Shown here: positions 38,880 to 51,863 of the stretch, one piece after another
Numbering within the stretch: the first letter of the stretch is position 1
Layout of the letters: every line of letters starts with the position of its first letter
Source: Mesobacillus persicus
GTDB taxonomy: Bacteria; Bacillota; Bacilli; Bacillales; Cytobacillaceae
Length of the DNA stretch: 64,000 bases
Assembly: GCF_900109925.1 (NCBI RefSeq)
Contig: NZ_FOBW01000002.1
Span: 186,001 to 250,000, forward strand
Direction: 5' to 3'
Program-made: the position numbers and the translations under genes
Notes under the pieces: model-generated
The model's database searches: none
What the model was told of the DNA's origin: nothing
What the model saw: only the letters and a program-made list of their open reading frames with translations

Positions 38880-40577
38880 TTACACACTTTCTTTTTTATC
38901 AATATCCTCTGAAGAGTTGGAGAAGATGCTCTCTGCAACAGAGGAGATAACTTCATCCTTATTGGTTTCTTCTCTTACTAGCGCCAAGTCAAATACTTCG
39001 CTTAGATGGCTGACAGGTACGATGTCAATCCCTTTAATTTCCTGAAGGATGGACTGGACATTTTCCTTTGGAATGATGACACGCTTTGCTCCTGCTTTCA
39101 TCGCTGCTTTGACCTTTGGATACACGCCACCAATTGGTTTTACATTACCGTGGATGCTTATTTCACCTGTCATCGCAACGGTATGATCGGCTGGAATTTT
39201 ATAAATAGCTGAATAAATTCCTGTTGCCATCGCAATCCCTGCTGATGGGCCATCAATCGGAACGCCCCCAGGGAAGTTGACGTGAATATCATATTTATCC
39301 GCTGGAACACCCATGGAGCGCAAGACAGTAATGACATTTTCGATTGAGCCTTTGGCCATACTCTTTCTTCTAATCGATTTACCTTGACCGCCGATGCTTT
39401 CTTCTTCAACAATCCCAGTAATATTAATGCTGCCTTTGTCTTTTGCTTCAATCACGGTAACCTCAATCTCCAGGAGAGCGCCTGTGTTTGGTCCGTGTAC
39501 GGCTAACCCATTTATCAGACCGATAGCTGCTTTTTCGTTGATCTTCCGTTCCATTCTCGGTGTCAATTGGCTTGCATGAACAACCCATTCGATTTCCTCT
39601 TCTTTAATATAATCTCGGTCCTCTGTGATTGCTAATCCGGCCGCGATTTGAACCATATTTACCGCTTCACGCCCATTGCGGCAATAAGAAGATAAGACAG
39701 CAATTGCCTCATCACTCATGTTAAGGTTAACTTTTTCTGCTGCATTCTTTGCTACATCAGAAATTTCTTCTTGCGTCAATTCTCTAAAAAATACTTCCAT
39801 ACATCTAGACCTGATTGCTGGTGGGATTTCACTAGGGGTTCTAGTGGTGGCACCGACTAAGCGGAAATCAGCTGGAAGTCCATTTTTAAAAATATCATGG
39901 ATATGTAATGGGATTTGGGTGTTTTCTTCACTGTAATAGGCGCTTTCTAGATACACTTTCCGATCCTCGAGTACTTTTAAAAGCTTATTCATTTGGATCG
40001 AATGTAACTCACCAATTTCATCAATAAATAACACGCCGCCATGAGCATTTGTAACCGCCCCCTGTTTTGGCTGAGGGATACCAGCTTGGCCCATTGCACC
40101 GGCACCCTGGTAAATAGGATCATGTACCGAACCGATTAACGGGTCGGCGATGCCACGCTCATCAAATCTTGCTGTTGTCGCATCAAGCTCCACGAAGACT
40201 GAAGATTGTTTAAAGGGAGACTTCATATTTTTCTTTGATTCCTCGAGCACAAGTCTTGCTGCCGCTGTCTTCCCTACCCCTGGAGGTCCATAAATAATGA
40301 CATGCTGTGGATTTGGCCCACATAGTGCCGCTTTTAATGCTTTGATGCCATCCTCCTGACCAACGATGTCCTTAAAACTGGCTGGTCTAACTCTTTCTGA
40401 AAGGGGCTCACTGAGAGAGATTGATCGCATTTTTCTCAACTGTTCCATTTCTTTTTTTGACTCACGGTCTATAGATACTTTTTGTGTGCGTTGATTTTTT
40501 AGTAAATTCCAGAAATACAGCCCGATGATGATTCCAAAGAAAAGCTGTACGAATAAAGCGATCCCTGTCCAATTCAA
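38880..40577 (-). CDS. lonB: Membrane-anchored forespore protease LonB
   Basis: A 565-residue Lon-family AAA+ protease, the sigma-F-dependent forespore copy in B. subtilis. N-terminal transmembrane helix (IALFVQLFFGIIIGLYFWNLL), Walker [11 protein letters not shown], Walker B VLFIDEIGEL, and the protease dyad Ser in IDGPSAGIA and Lys in GGVYPKVKAA. The protein is slightly longer than the B. subtilis one. Standard position between lonA and clpX. Confidence 0.96.
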   Translation of the reverse strand: MNWTGIALFVQLFFGIIIGLYFWNLLKNQRTQKVSIDRESKKEMEQLRKMRSISLSEPLSERVRPASFKDIVGQEDGIKALKAALCGPNPQHVIIYGPPGVGKTAAARLVLEESKKNMKSPFKQSSVFVELDATTARFDERGIADPLIGSVHDPIYQGAGAMGQAGIPQPKQGAVTNAHGGVLFIDEIGELHSIQMNKLLKVLEDRKVYLESAYYSEENTQIPLHIHDIFKNGLPADFRLVGATTRTPSEIPPAIRSRCMEVFFRELTQEEISDVAKNAAEKVNLNMSDEAIAVLSSYCRNGREAVNMVQIAAGLAITEDRDYIKEEEIEWVVHASQLTPRMERKINEKAAIGLINGLAVHGPNTGALLEIEVTVIEAKDKGSINITGIVEEESIGGQGKSIRRKSMAKGSIENVITVLRSMGVPADKYDIHVNFPGGVPIDGPSAGIAMATGIYSAIYKIPADHTVAMTGEISIHGNVKPIGGVYPKVKAAMKAGAKRVIIPKENVQSILQEIKGIDIVPVSHLSEVFDLALVREETNKDEVISSVAESIFSNSSEDIDKKESV

Positions 40578-40722
40578 AACAGATTCCCTCCTGACTTAAT
40601 CCTTATGACTTTCCATTAGTATCTCCCTCAACTAGTTGGAATAAACAAGAATTTAAGTCAAAAATATCTTCTCATAGTGAAAACCTAACAATCTGTTTCG
40701 CAAACAAATTTGAACAAAACGC

Positions 40723-40753
40723 AAAAAAACCTGGTATAAAAATACCAGGTTTT
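40723..40753 (-). terminator. Terminator after clpX
   Basis: Minus strand: AAAACCTGGTAT-TTTT-ATACCAGGTTTTTTTGC. Confidence 0.9.
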
Positions 40754-40770
40754 CTCATTCAAGCTAGTTA

Positions 40771-42033
40771 TCACGCAGAGTTCCGTTCTCCTTTATCTAC
40801 AGAACCATCTTCAAGTACAAGCTGTGGTGGAGTTGATTCTAGGACTGTATCCTTTGTGATGATACATTTTACGATTTCTTCGCGAGAAGGAAGATCGAAC
40901 ATTACATCTAGCATGATGCCTTCAATAATGGAGCGAAGTCCACGGGCACCGGTTTTGCGTTCGATGGCTTTTTTAGCGATTTCGACCAATGCATCTTCTT
41001 CAAATTCAAGCTCAACATTATCAAGCTCGAGCATCTTCTGGTACTGCTTTACCAAAGCATTCTTTGGCTTAGTTAAAATTTCAACTAGAGCTTCCTCGTC
41101 AAGCTGAATAAGGCTCGCAGTAACTGGAAGACGACCGATGAATTCAGGGATTAGACCAAATCTTAACAAGTCTTCAGGTAAAACCTTCCCAAGTAATTCT
41201 TTTTGATCAATATCGTCTTTTTTCGTATCAGAACCAAAACCGATGACCTTTTGGCCAAGACGGCGCTTGATGATTGATTCAATTCCATCAAATGCTCCAC
41301 CACAGATGAACAAGATATTTCCTGTGTCGATTTGAATGAATTCTTGATGAGGGTGTTTTCTTCCACCTTGTGGAGGAACGCTAGCAACCGTTCCTTCAAG
41401 AATTTTCAGCAAGGCTTGCTGCACACCTTCACCAGAAACATCTCTCGTAATCGATGGATTTTCTGATTTTCTAGCAACTTTATCAATCTCATCAATGTAA
41501 ATAATGCCTTTTTCCGCTTTTTCAACATCATAATCTGCCGCTTGGATTAGCTTAAGCAGGATGTTTTCCACGTCTTCACCAACATATCCAGCTTCTGTTA
41601 GCGAAGTTGCATCTGCGATTGCAAATGGAACATTTAGAATACGCGCAAGCGTCTGAGCAAGAAGAGTTTTCCCGCTACCAGTTGGCCCAATCATAACAAT
41701 ATTACTTTTTGAAAGCTCAACATCATCGATTTTACTATTAGAGTTGATACGCTTGTAATGATTGTAAACGGCTACAGAAAGATTCTTCTTCGCCTGGTCT
41801 TGACCAATGACATATTCATCAAGAATTCCACGAATTTCACGCGGTTTTGGAACGTCCTTAAATTCAACTTCTTCTTCTGTGCCTAATTCTTCTTCGACGA
41901 TTTCAGTACAAAGCTCGATGCACTCATCACATATGTAAACACCTGGTCCTGCAACGAGTTTACGGACTTGATCCTGAGTCTTGCCGCAGAAAGAACATTT
42001 CAATTGCCCTTTTTCATCATTAAATTTGAACAT
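40771..42033 (-). CDS. clpX: ATP-dependent Clp protease ATPase subunit ClpX
   Basis: A 420-residue AAA+ unfoldase that feeds ClpP. The N-terminal zinc domain is CSFCGK ... CDECIELC (about 10-40). Walker A GPTGSGKT, Walker [11 protein letters not shown], and the pore loop GYVGEDVE are present, and the C-terminal [19 protein letters not shown] is characteristic. Start at ATG 42033 ([12 protein letters not shown]) with AGGGGTG upstream; the longer frame adds 16 residues not in the family. Confidence 0.97.
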   Translation of the reverse strand: MFKFNDEKGQLKCSFCGKTQDQVRKLVAGPGVYICDECIELCTEIVEEELGTEEEVEFKDVPKPREIRGILDEYVIGQDQAKKNLSVAVYNHYKRINSNSKIDDVELSKSNIVMIGPTGSGKTLLAQTLARILNVPFAIADATSLTEAGYVGEDVENILLKLIQAADYDVEKAEKGIIYIDEIDKVARKSENPSITRDVSGEGVQQALLKILEGTVASVPPQGGRKHPHQEFIQIDTGNILFICGGAFDGIESIIKRRLGQKVIGFGSDTKKDDIDQKELLGKVLPEDLLRFGLIPEFIGRLPVTASLIQLDEEALVEILTKPKNALVKQYQKMLELDNVELEFEEDALVEIAKKAIERKTGARGLRSIIEGIMLDVMFDLPSREEIVKCIITKDTVLESTPPQLVLEDGSVDKGERNSA

Positions 42034-42343
42034 TTTTTTCACCCCTTGGAAACTTCTAACGTATATAAAATGGCGGATCATACACGAACATTCATTTTGG
42101 TTTGTAAACGTTAAAACTGGTTATGTACTGGATTGTAACACAATATTCTAAGTGACAGGAAATAATAACTCTTCGCGCCTGAAAAGTTGGTAAGCTGATC
42201 CGCAAAAAAAGATATGTACTCAATTAAGCTTAACCAAAATGATGCCGATTCAGTCGGCCGTTCGCCAAATACTAAGAAATTCTAGGTTTGGCCTCCGCTA
42301 GCCGCACCCATTTCACTTATGTAAAAAAAGGCTCATGATGGTA
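42034..42343. other. Non-coding gap between tig and clpX
   Basis: About 310 bases with no gene. It should hold the clpX promoter, but I do not find a clear -35/-10 pair; TATGAT near 42080 (minus strand) is one candidate -10. The right end is the trigger factor terminator. Confidence 0.35.
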
Positions 42344-42376
42344 CAAAACAAGGCACGATGTAATCGCGCCTTGTTC
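42344..42376 (-). terminator. Terminator after tig
   Basis: Minus strand: AACAAGGCGCGATTACATCGTGCCTTGTT followed by TTGTACC. A good stem; the T-run is short. Confidence 0.75.
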
Positions 42377-42393
42377 TTATCTGGTTACTTCTA

Positions 42394-43683
42394 TTATGCA
42401 ACAGTTTTACTATTTTCCACAAGGAATTCGACTGCTTTTTTTAGTTGAAGGTCACCTTTGACAGAATCAAGGTTTCCAGCAAGCGCCGCTTTGATTTGGT
42501 CTACAGTCATATTGTATGAAGAAGCCATGTTTTCTAGTTCAGCATTAACATCTTCTTCCGTTACTTCGATGTTTTCCGCTTTAACAATTGCTTCAAGCGT
42601 TAAGTTTACGCGCACACGATTTCCTGCATCTTCTTGCATTTGACCACGAAGAGCTGCTTCATCTTGTCCAGAGAACTGGAAGTAAAGCTCAAGATTCATA
42701 CCTTGCATTTGCAGGCGCTGTTCGAATTCTTGTAGCATACGGTCAACTTCATTGTTAACCATTACTTCAGGAACATCAATTTCAGCATTTGCAGCTGCTT
42801 TTTCTACAACAGCGTCTTGAATCGCATGCTCTTTTTGGTGTTCTTTGTCATGCTTCAAGCGGTCTAGAGTTTTAGCTTTTAATGCTTCAAGAGTTTCGAC
42901 TTCTTCGTCTACATCTTTCGCAAATTCATCATCTAACTCAGGAAGTTGTTTTCCTTTGATTTCATGAACTTTTACTTTAAATACTGCAGGCTTTCCAGCA
43001 AGCTCAGCTGCATGGTACTCTTCTGGGAAAGTGACTTCAACGTCTTTTTCTTCTCCAGCTTTTACACCTACAAGCTGCTCTTCAAAGCCAGGAATGAAGC
43101 TTCCTGAACCAATTTCAAGTGAGTGGTTCTCAGCTTGTCCACCTTCGAATGCTTCACCATCAACAAAGCCTTCAAAGTCAAGAACAACTGTGTCGCCATT
43201 TTCTGCTGGAGCATCTTCTTTAACAACTAGCTCAGCATGACGCTCTTGTAGAGCTTTCAATTCAGCTGCTACATCTTCGTCTGTTACTTCTGTATCAAAC
43301 GCTTCAACTTCAAGACCTTTGTATTCGCCAAGCTTTACTTCTGGCTTCACTGTAACAGTTGCCTTGAACACTAGGCTTTGGCCTCTTTCGATTTGATCAA
43401 CATCAATTTCAGGACGATCAACTGGCTCAATTCCAGCTTCGTCGATTGCATTTGAGTAAGCTTCTGGAAGAAGAATATCAATTGCATCCTGATATAATGA
43501 CTCAACGCCAAAACGCTTTTCAAACATTTGACGTGGCATTTTTCCTTTACGGAAACCAGGAACACTAACTGTTTTTACTACCTTTTTGAATGCAGCGTCT
43601 AAACCTTCGTTAAACTTTTCTGCATCTACTTCAAATGTAAGAACCCCTTGGTTCCCTTCTTGTTTTTCCCATTTTGCAGACAT
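42394..43683 (-). CDS. tig: Trigger factor (ribosome-associated chaperone)
   Basis: A 429-residue chaperone and peptidyl-prolyl isomerase at the ribosome exit tunnel. The N-terminal ribosome-binding signature is [19 protein letters not shown]. The FKBP-type domain ([20 protein letters not shown], about 160-245) is followed by the helical C-terminal chaperone arms. Start at ATG 43683 ([10 protein letters not shown]) with GGAGGGAAA; the longer frame adds 23 unlike residues. Has a clear own promoter upstream. Confidence 0.97.
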   Translation of the reverse strand: MSAKWEKQEGNQGVLTFEVDAEKFNEGLDAAFKKVVKTVSVPGFRKGKMPRQMFEKRFGVESLYQDAIDILLPEAYSNAIDEAGIEPVDRPEIDVDQIERGQSLVFKATVTVKPEVKLGEYKGLEVEAFDTEVTDEDVAAELKALQERHAELVVKEDAPAENGDTVVLDFEGFVDGEAFEGGQAENHSLEIGSGSFIPGFEEQLVGVKAGEEKDVEVTFPEEYHAAELAGKPAVFKVKVHEIKGKQLPELDDEFAKDVDEEVETLEALKAKTLDRLKHDKEHQKEHAIQDAVVEKAAANAEIDVPEVMVNNEVDRMLQEFEQRLQMQGMNLELYFQFSGQDEAALRGQMQEDAGNRVRVNLTLEAIVKAENIEVTEEDVNAELENMASSYNMTVDQIKAALAGNLDSVKGDLQLKKAVEFLVENSKTVA

Positions 43684-43804
43684 ACATTTCCCTCCAACAA
43701 ATCTATTATCATGACCATTTCGGCGATGAATATCTCTTGAACGTGCAAGCAATATTCCAGTTTAAATGTAAAATAGATTAATTTTTACATAATACAACCA
43801 CTAC

Positions 43805-43832
43805 ATTATAACACAGGATTATTTTGTTTCAA
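43805..43832 (-). promoter_or_regulatory. Sigma-A-type promoter for tig
   Basis: Minus strand -35 TTGAAA (43827-43832), 16-bp spacer, extended -10 TGTTATAAT (TATAAT at 43805-43810), 122 bases upstream of the tig ATG. Confidence 0.7.
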
Positions 43833-43839
43833 CAGCCTG

Positions 43840-44862
43840 CTAGATGATAGGATAAGAAATTTCTTCTATCTTCTTGATGAAATCTAGCGCTGCCGTTGTT
43901 TCTTCGGCTGATACCTCATATTTTTCGCAATAATCATCTAGTGTTCCATTTAGGCCGTAATAGGCTTCTGCTAGATATTGATAGGCAGCTGCCCATGCCG
44001 ATGCACCCTCTGGCTGGGGGTCAAATGGATACATTAGAAAAAAGTTTCGTTCGAGTAAGCTTTTAATATTTTCATACAACACGGGATCATCACTTTCAAG
44101 CTGAGATTCAAGCAGACTGGAGATTTCTTGTAGTTTTTTAATTTCATGAATTTCTGGTAGTGTTGCTGGAATAAATTCACCCTTCATCCCAAGTTTCTCC
44201 ACTTCGACTTCTCGGTCGTATTCCTGCTCCCGTAAAATATTTAAAAGCATCGATTTCTGAAAAGGATGTCCATCCTTAGAACTTAGGTATAGTTTAATTT
44301 CATGTATGTATGGACGAACATTCTCTTTCGCGAGCCTTGCCGCAATCAGCATTTGATCTTTTGGGTCCTGATAAGCGAATAGACTTAATCGCTCTATTTT
44401 GGACTCTGCTACGTTGGCTTCAGTACTACTAGTATCCGTGTGGTTCTCAGCCATGTTCCGACTAAATTGAAGCATTTTAGAGAAGTGCTCATATTTGTCT
44501 ACAGGAATTTCTTTCTCTTCAAGCAGCGCTTCAATCGTTGCGATGATTTCCTTATACTCGTTAAGTTGAACCATGATCATAATATAAAGGTCCATGACCT
44601 GTATATATTCCCCTAGGCCTTCCTTTAGCATTTCTGCTGCTAGTCTTTTCGCTTCTTGAGTATGGCCCGATTCAAAATTAGCAAGCACGAGGCCGATATA
44701 TACCTCACTATTATCAGGGTCAAGATCCCGAGCCTGCTCTAAATAGTCAATCGCTTGACGATATTTTTTCTCGTGAAGATATTCGAGTCCCTTTTCTAAA
44801 AGTCGCTGCTCTAGGCCGGGAAACAAAACAATATTATCTTTTTCGGAATCCTGTTTCTTCAT
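43840..44862 (-). CDS. ysoA: TPR-repeat protein YsoA-like
   Basis: A 340-residue cytoplasmic protein with at least two tetratricopeptide motifs at the N-terminus (KGLEYLHEKKYRQAIDYLEQARDLDPDNSEVYIGLVLANFESGHTQEA). The rest is helical and acidic, without catalytic motifs. It lies between leuD and tig exactly as ysoA does in B. subtilis, and its length matches. Role unknown; TPRs suggest protein binding. Confidence 0.85.
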   Translation of the reverse strand: MKKQDSEKDNIVLFPGLEQRLLEKGLEYLHEKKYRQAIDYLEQARDLDPDNSEVYIGLVLANFESGHTQEAKRLAAEMLKEGLGEYIQVMDLYIMIMVQLNEYKEIIATIEALLEEKEIPVDKYEHFSKMLQFSRNMAENHTDTSSTEANVAESKIERLSLFAYQDPKDQMLIAARLAKENVRPYIHEIKLYLSSKDGHPFQKSMLLNILREQEYDREVEVEKLGMKGEFIPATLPEIHEIKKLQEISSLLESQLESDDPVLYENIKSLLERNFFLMYPFDPQPEGASAWAAAYQYLAEAYYGLNGTLDDYCEKYEVSAEETTAALDFIKKIEEISYPII

Positions 44863-44929
44863 GCCTTTACCGCCCTTATTATTTCTTTGACTGTTTTCGA
44901 ATACCTTGTTGCTATTTATATAGTGGGTA

Positions 44930-45119
44930 GTTGATTTACGCTCCAGGCGCTTGCTTTCCGCGGGGCGGGCGGTGAGCCTCCTCGGCGCTTTAGCGCCTGT
45001 GGGGTCTCACCTGTCCCGCTGCTCCCGCAGGACACTGAATGGCATCCTCGAATCTACCCACGCACGAGAAAATGCGTACTTCATTTTCGAGGAGTCAAGC
45101 GCCTTCCGCTCCAATCAAC
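44930..45119. repeat. Intergenic palindromic repeat family A, copy 4 (longer variant)
   Basis: GTTGATTTACGCTCCAGGCGC ... GCGCCTTCCGCTCCAATCAAC with an insert containing CACGCACGAGAAAATGCG and CATTTTCGAGGAGTCAAG, shared with copy 2. Occupies the leuD-ysoA gap (44863-45256). Confidence 0.8.
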
Positions 45120-45223
45120 CGGTTTTCATCAAGTTCTAATTCATAAAAATAATGAAAGTTTACGAAAACAGCCTTCACATTTAATTTTATTGTCGTTAGT
45201 TTAGCACGGAATGGTCGAAAAAC

Positions 45224-45258
45224 AAAAAGATTCACAGCCTCGGGCCGTGAATCTTTTT
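45224..45258 (-). terminator. Terminator of the ilv-leu operon
   Basis: Minus strand: AAAAAGATTCACGGCCCGAGGCTGTGAATCTTTTTGTTTTT, overlapping the leuD stop. Confidence 0.9.
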
Positions 45259-45841
45259 AACCTATTGACTCTTCGTATTTTCTAATTTGTTCATCCATCT
45301 GCATGGTTAAGTCGATTTCATCCCAACCGTTCATTAACATTGTTTGCCAGTAGGAGCTGATTGGGAATGATGCTTTAAACCCTTCGGCATCAGAAACGGT
45401 TTTATCATCTAATGAAACAATTAATTCGTAGGATGGGCTTTTTGCTTTTTCAAGCAAGTATTCAACCTCTTCAGCTTTTAATACGACCGGAAGCATCCCG
45501 TTTTTCAAACAGTTCTGATGAAAGATATCGGCAAATGATGGCGCGATAACCACTTGAATGCCGTAATCAAGCAATGCCCATGGTGCGTGTTCTCTGGATG
45601 AGCCACAGCCGAAATTCTCATTGGCTACCAGAATTGTAGCCCCTGCGTTTTCTTGGCGGTTTAATTCAAATTCAGGATTAGGCGAACCGTCTGCCTGAAA
45701 GCGCCAATCGTAAAAGAGATATTGACCAAAACCGGTTTTCTCTGTTCGTTTCAAAAACTGCTTTGGAATGATCTGGTCTGTATCGACATTTACTCGGTCC
45801 ATCCCAGCTGCTTTCCCACGAAATGTAGTTAGTCCTGCCAT
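45257..45841 (-). CDS. leuD: 3-isopropylmalate dehydratase small subunit
   Basis: A 194-residue aconitase-type swivel subunit that pairs with LeuC to isomerise 2- to 3-isopropylmalate. Motifs: DTDQIIPKQFLKR near the N-terminus and NFGCGSSREHAPWALLDYGI. Last gene of the leu operon. Confidence 0.96.
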   Translation of the reverse strand: MAGLTTFRGKAAGMDRVNVDTDQIIPKQFLKRTEKTGFGQYLFYDWRFQADGSPNPEFELNRQENAGATILVANENFGCGSSREHAPWALLDYGIQVVIAPSFADIFHQNCLKNGMLPVVLKAEEVEYLLEKAKSPSYELIVSLDDKTVSDAEGFKASFPISSYWQTMLMNGWDEIDLTMQMDEQIRKYEESIG

Positions 45842-45878
45842 TTTCTAATCTCCTTTCCCTGTCCTGTCCGCTAATTCA

Positions 45879-47294
45879 CTAGTGAACGGCTTCGGCACTT
45901 TCTAGATTTCTTACATCAACGAAATAGCCATGAACAGCCGCTGCTGCTGCCATCGCTGGGCTGACAAGATGTGTTCTTGACCCAGCACCTTGACGTCCCT
46001 CAAAGTTACGATTGGAGGTGGATGCACAATGCTCACCAGCTGGGACAATGTCCGCATTCATACTTAGGCACATACTACAGCCCGATTCTCTCCATTCGAA
46101 GCCTGCTTCAATAAAAATCTGATCCAGTCCTTCCGCTTCCGCTAAGACCTTGACGTTTTGTGAACCTGGTACAACAATGGCCTGAACCCCTTGCTGAACC
46201 TTTCTCCCTTTAGCTACTTCAGCAGCTAAGCGAAGGTCTTCTAAGCGCGAGTTCGTACAGGACCCGATAAACACTTTTTGGACTTTGATATCGCTGATTT
46301 TCTGCCCTTCAGAAAAGCCCATATAACCAAGCGCACTTGCCACTGATCTTCTTTCATTTTCATTGGCACACTCGTTCAAAAACGGAACTCTTCCTGTCAC
46401 AGGTGCTGTTTGGGAAGGATTCGTTCCCCAGCTCACCATCGGAGCAATCTCACTAGCTTCAATATGAATTTCCTTGTCATACGTTGCATCCTCATCGGAA
46501 GCAAGCGCCTTCCATTGTTCTGCCGCCTGATCGAATTCCTGACCTGAAGGAACATGCTTGCGGCCACGTAAGTATTCAATCGTGGTATCATCTGGTGCAA
46601 CTAAACCTGCGCGCGCACCACCCTCAATGGACATATTGCAGACCGTCATCCGCTCCTCCATTGACATGTTGCGAATCACTTCACCGCAATATTCAATAAT
46701 ATGGCCGGTTCCGAAATTTACTCCATGCTTGGATAAGACATACAGGATAACATCCTTTGCAAGCACGCCTTGACCGAGCTTGCCATCGATTTGTACTTTT
46801 AATGACTTAGGCTTTGACTGCCACAATGTTTGCGTTGCAAGCGTATGTTCAACCTCACTCGTTCCAATTCCAAATGCAAGCGAACCGAAAGCGCCGTGCG
46901 TGGATGTATGACTGTCTCCACAAACAATCGTCATTCCCGGCTGAGTTAACCCAAGCTCAGGACCGATTACGTGGACAATGCCCTGCTCTGGGCTATTGAT
47001 ATCGGCTAAAGGAATCCCAAACTCCTCACAGTTTTTCCTCAATGTTTCCATTTGTTTTTTAGCAACAGGATCGGTAATGTTAAACCGGTTCACGGTCGGT
47101 ACATTATGATCCACCGTTGCAAACGTGCGATCAGGCCTTCTAACTGGGCGATTTTTCATTCTCAAACCTGAAAACGCCTGAGGTGAGGTTACTTCATGGA
47201 CAAGATGAAGGTCAATATAGATGAGGTCAGGTTTTCCCTCTTCCTGATGGACAATATGTTTATCCCATAGCTTATCGATAATCGTTTTCCCCAT
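45879..47294 (-). CDS. leuC: 3-isopropylmalate dehydratase large subunit
   Basis: A 471-residue [4Fe-4S] dehydratase. The cluster cysteines are in [11 protein letters not shown] and in [10 protein letters not shown], and the substrate-binding [13 protein letters not shown] is present. Sits between leuB and leuD with short gaps. Works with LeuD. Confidence 0.97.
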   Translation of the reverse strand: MGKTIIDKLWDKHIVHQEEGKPDLIYIDLHLVHEVTSPQAFSGLRMKNRPVRRPDRTFATVDHNVPTVNRFNITDPVAKKQMETLRKNCEEFGIPLADINSPEQGIVHVIGPELGLTQPGMTIVCGDSHTSTHGAFGSLAFGIGTSEVEHTLATQTLWQSKPKSLKVQIDGKLGQGVLAKDVILYVLSKHGVNFGTGHIIEYCGEVIRNMSMEERMTVCNMSIEGGARAGLVAPDDTTIEYLRGRKHVPSGQEFDQAAEQWKALASDEDATYDKEIHIEASEIAPMVSWGTNPSQTAPVTGRVPFLNECANENERRSVASALGYMGFSEGQKISDIKVQKVFIGSCTNSRLEDLRLAAEVAKGRKVQQGVQAIVVPGSQNVKVLAEAEGLDQIFIEAGFEWRESGCSMCLSMNADIVPAGEHCASTSNRNFEGRQGAGSRTHLVSPAMAAAAAVHGYFVDVRNLESAEAVH

Positions 47295-47310
47295 TCTTCA
47301 CCCTCCTTTT

Positions 47311-48423
47311 CTAGGCATATAAGTTCATAATATTTAAGATAGCTTGATTGTCTAAAATCGTTGCTTTGATTTCTTCAATCATTTCTTCCGTACCAATCGT
47401 TGACTGGCCTTCACCAGCGATATCACTTGTTTTCACACCAGATTCTAAAACTTGTTTCACCGCATTCTCAACGGCTTCCGCTTCTTCCTCAAGACCGAAA
47501 GAGGTTCTTAGCATCATTGCAGCTGATAGGATCATTGCCACTGGATTCGCAAGGTTTTTCCCTTCAATATCTGGTGCAGATCCATGAATAGGTTCATAAA
47601 GATTCGGTCCATCTTCCGAAATACTTGCGGAAGGGAGCATACCCAATGATCCGGTTAACACAGATGCTTCATCACTTAAAATATCGCCAAACATATTTTC
47701 CGTAACAAGAACGTCAAACTGTTTTGGATTTTTAATTAATTGCATCGCAGCATTGTCAACAAGCATATGCTCAAGTTTTACTTCTGGGAAATCCTTCGCT
47801 ACTGCCTCAGCGGTTTCTCTCCATACTCGGCTTGATTCAAGAACGTTTGCTTTATCAACAGATGTCACTTTTTTACTCCGCTTTTCAGCGAGTTCAAAGG
47901 CTAAGCGAATAATGCGTTCAATTTCGGACTTTTTATAAAAAAGGGTATCAACAACTGAATCTTCGCCGTCTGTTTTTGTTCGTTCACTTGGTTTTCCAAA
48001 GTATAATCCACCTGTAAGCTCTCTGACGACCAATAGGTCAGCGCCTTCAATGATTTCTGGGCGTAGTGGTGAATTTGCCGCCGTTGCTGCGAAATAGCTT
48101 ACCGGCCTTAAATTAGCATAGAGGTTCAACTCTTTTCTGATCCGAAGAAGACCCTTCTCTGGACGAAGATGTCCAGGAAGAGTTTCCCACTTCGGACCAC
48201 CTACCGCTCCCAGTAGTACAGCATCACTTTGTTGGCACAATTCAATCGTCTCTTCAGGAAGCGGGGTTCCGAGCGCATCAATAGCCCCTCCACCAATACT
48301 TCCATATGTGAAAGTAAATTGATGCCCATAGCGCTCTCCAATTGCCTGTAGAACACTTACTGCACCTCGGGCTACCTCCTTGCCAATGCCATCACCAGGC
48401 AGGACTGCGATCGTTTTTTTCAT
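47311..48423 (-). CDS. leuB: 3-isopropylmalate dehydrogenase
   Basis: A 370-residue NAD-dependent oxidative decarboxylase. Start at ATG 48423 (MKKTIAVLPGDGIGKEV) with GGAGGGG upstream; the longer frame adds 21 residues. Marks: LLGAVGGPKW, VVRELTGGLYFGKP, and the metal-binding NMFGDILSDEASVLTGSLGMLPSAS. Third step-specific enzyme of leucine synthesis. Confidence 0.97.
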   Translation of the reverse strand: MKKTIAVLPGDGIGKEVARGAVSVLQAIGERYGHQFTFTYGSIGGGAIDALGTPLPEETIELCQQSDAVLLGAVGGPKWETLPGHLRPEKGLLRIRKELNLYANLRPVSYFAATAANSPLRPEIIEGADLLVVRELTGGLYFGKPSERTKTDGEDSVVDTLFYKKSEIERIIRLAFELAEKRSKKVTSVDKANVLESSRVWRETAEAVAKDFPEVKLEHMLVDNAAMQLIKNPKQFDVLVTENMFGDILSDEASVLTGSLGMLPSASISEDGPNLYEPIHGSAPDIEGKNLANPVAMILSAAMMLRTSFGLEEEAEAVENAVKQVLESGVKTSDIAGEGQSTIGTEEMIEEIKATILDNQAILNIMNLYA

Positions 48424-48554
48424 GAGTTTCCCCTCCATTTTTTTATAAGGCTTTTTCGTATACTCGTCGTAAAAATCTAATTTCACCTTAAAACACAGGC
48501 CCTTTCCACAACCTTCTTTGGTAACAAAGATTGAGAAAAGAGCCTTTTAAAAAA

Positions 48555-51117
<2,563 letters not shown>

Positions 51118-51162
51118 TTAATTGGTATAGTTTTTTGGTATTTAGCTTTGTTAAACGGGGAT

Positions 51163-51291
51163 GTTGATTTCCACTCCAGGCGCTTGCTTTCCGCGGGGCG
51201 GGCGGTGAGCCTCCTCGTCGCTTTCGCTCCTGTGGGGTCTCACCTGTCCCGCTGCCCCCGCAGGAGTCAAGCGCCTTCCGTTCCAATCAAC
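51163..51291. repeat. Intergenic palindromic repeat family A, copy 5
   Basis: GTTGATTTCCACTCCAGGCGC ... GCGCCTTCCGTTCCAATCAAC. Between ilvH and ilvC, that is, within the ilv-leu operon; presumably transcribed. Confidence 0.8.
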
Positions 51292-51347
51292 GGTTAGTAA
51301 ACCAACAATTCCTTTAACACAGCCTTGGTTTTAATAGAGTAAGATTT

Positions 51348-51863
51348 TTATACTATTGAATAGTTGGTTTTATGGTTTGAACGCTGGCTGCTACGTGGGA
51401 AAGCTGTTGTTCCTGTTCGCGCTAGCTCTTTAATTCCATAAGGCTTAATTAGCTCGATGAAAGCTTCAATTTTTTCTGACTCACCGGTAATTTGAATAAT
51501 CAGACTGTCTTTGCCAACATCGATGACAGAGGCCCGGAACGGTTCAATTAATGAATAAATTTCATTGCGATTTTGCGGTGTCGATTGCACTTTAATCAGT
51601 GCTAGTTCACGGGCAACAACCGCCTGATCACTGATATCCGCTACCTTTAAAACGTCAATTTGCTTATTTACCTGCTTGGTAATCTGTTCAATCACTCGGT
51701 CGTTATCGACATTAACAACGCAGGTAATTCTTGAAATACCTTCTTGCTCTGTTTCTCCAACCGAAATGCTTTCAATATTGTAGTTTCGTTTCGAAAACAA
51801 ATTAGTGATTCGATTTAAAACACCTGGCCTATTCAGTACGGTTAGAGTTATAATTCTTTTCAT
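51348..51863 (-). CDS. ilvH: Acetolactate synthase regulatory subunit
   Basis: A 171-residue ACT-domain protein that binds branched-chain amino acids and regulates IlvB. N-terminal [34 protein letters not shown] is the ACT core. Overlaps the 3' end of ilvB by four bases. Confidence 0.96.
   Translation of the reverse strand: MKRIITLTVLNRPGVLNRITNLFSKRNYNIESISVGETEQEGISRITCVVNVDNDRVIEQITKQVNKQIDVLKVADISDQAVVARELALIKVQSTPQNRNEIYSLIEPFRASVIDVGKDSLIIQITGESEKIEAFIELIKPYGIKELARTGTTAFPRSSQRSNHKTNYSIV

Noticed and set aside
38735-38950. 71-codon ORF upstream of lonA
   Set aside because: It overlaps the lonB terminator and the lonB 3' end on the opposite strand and has no motif.
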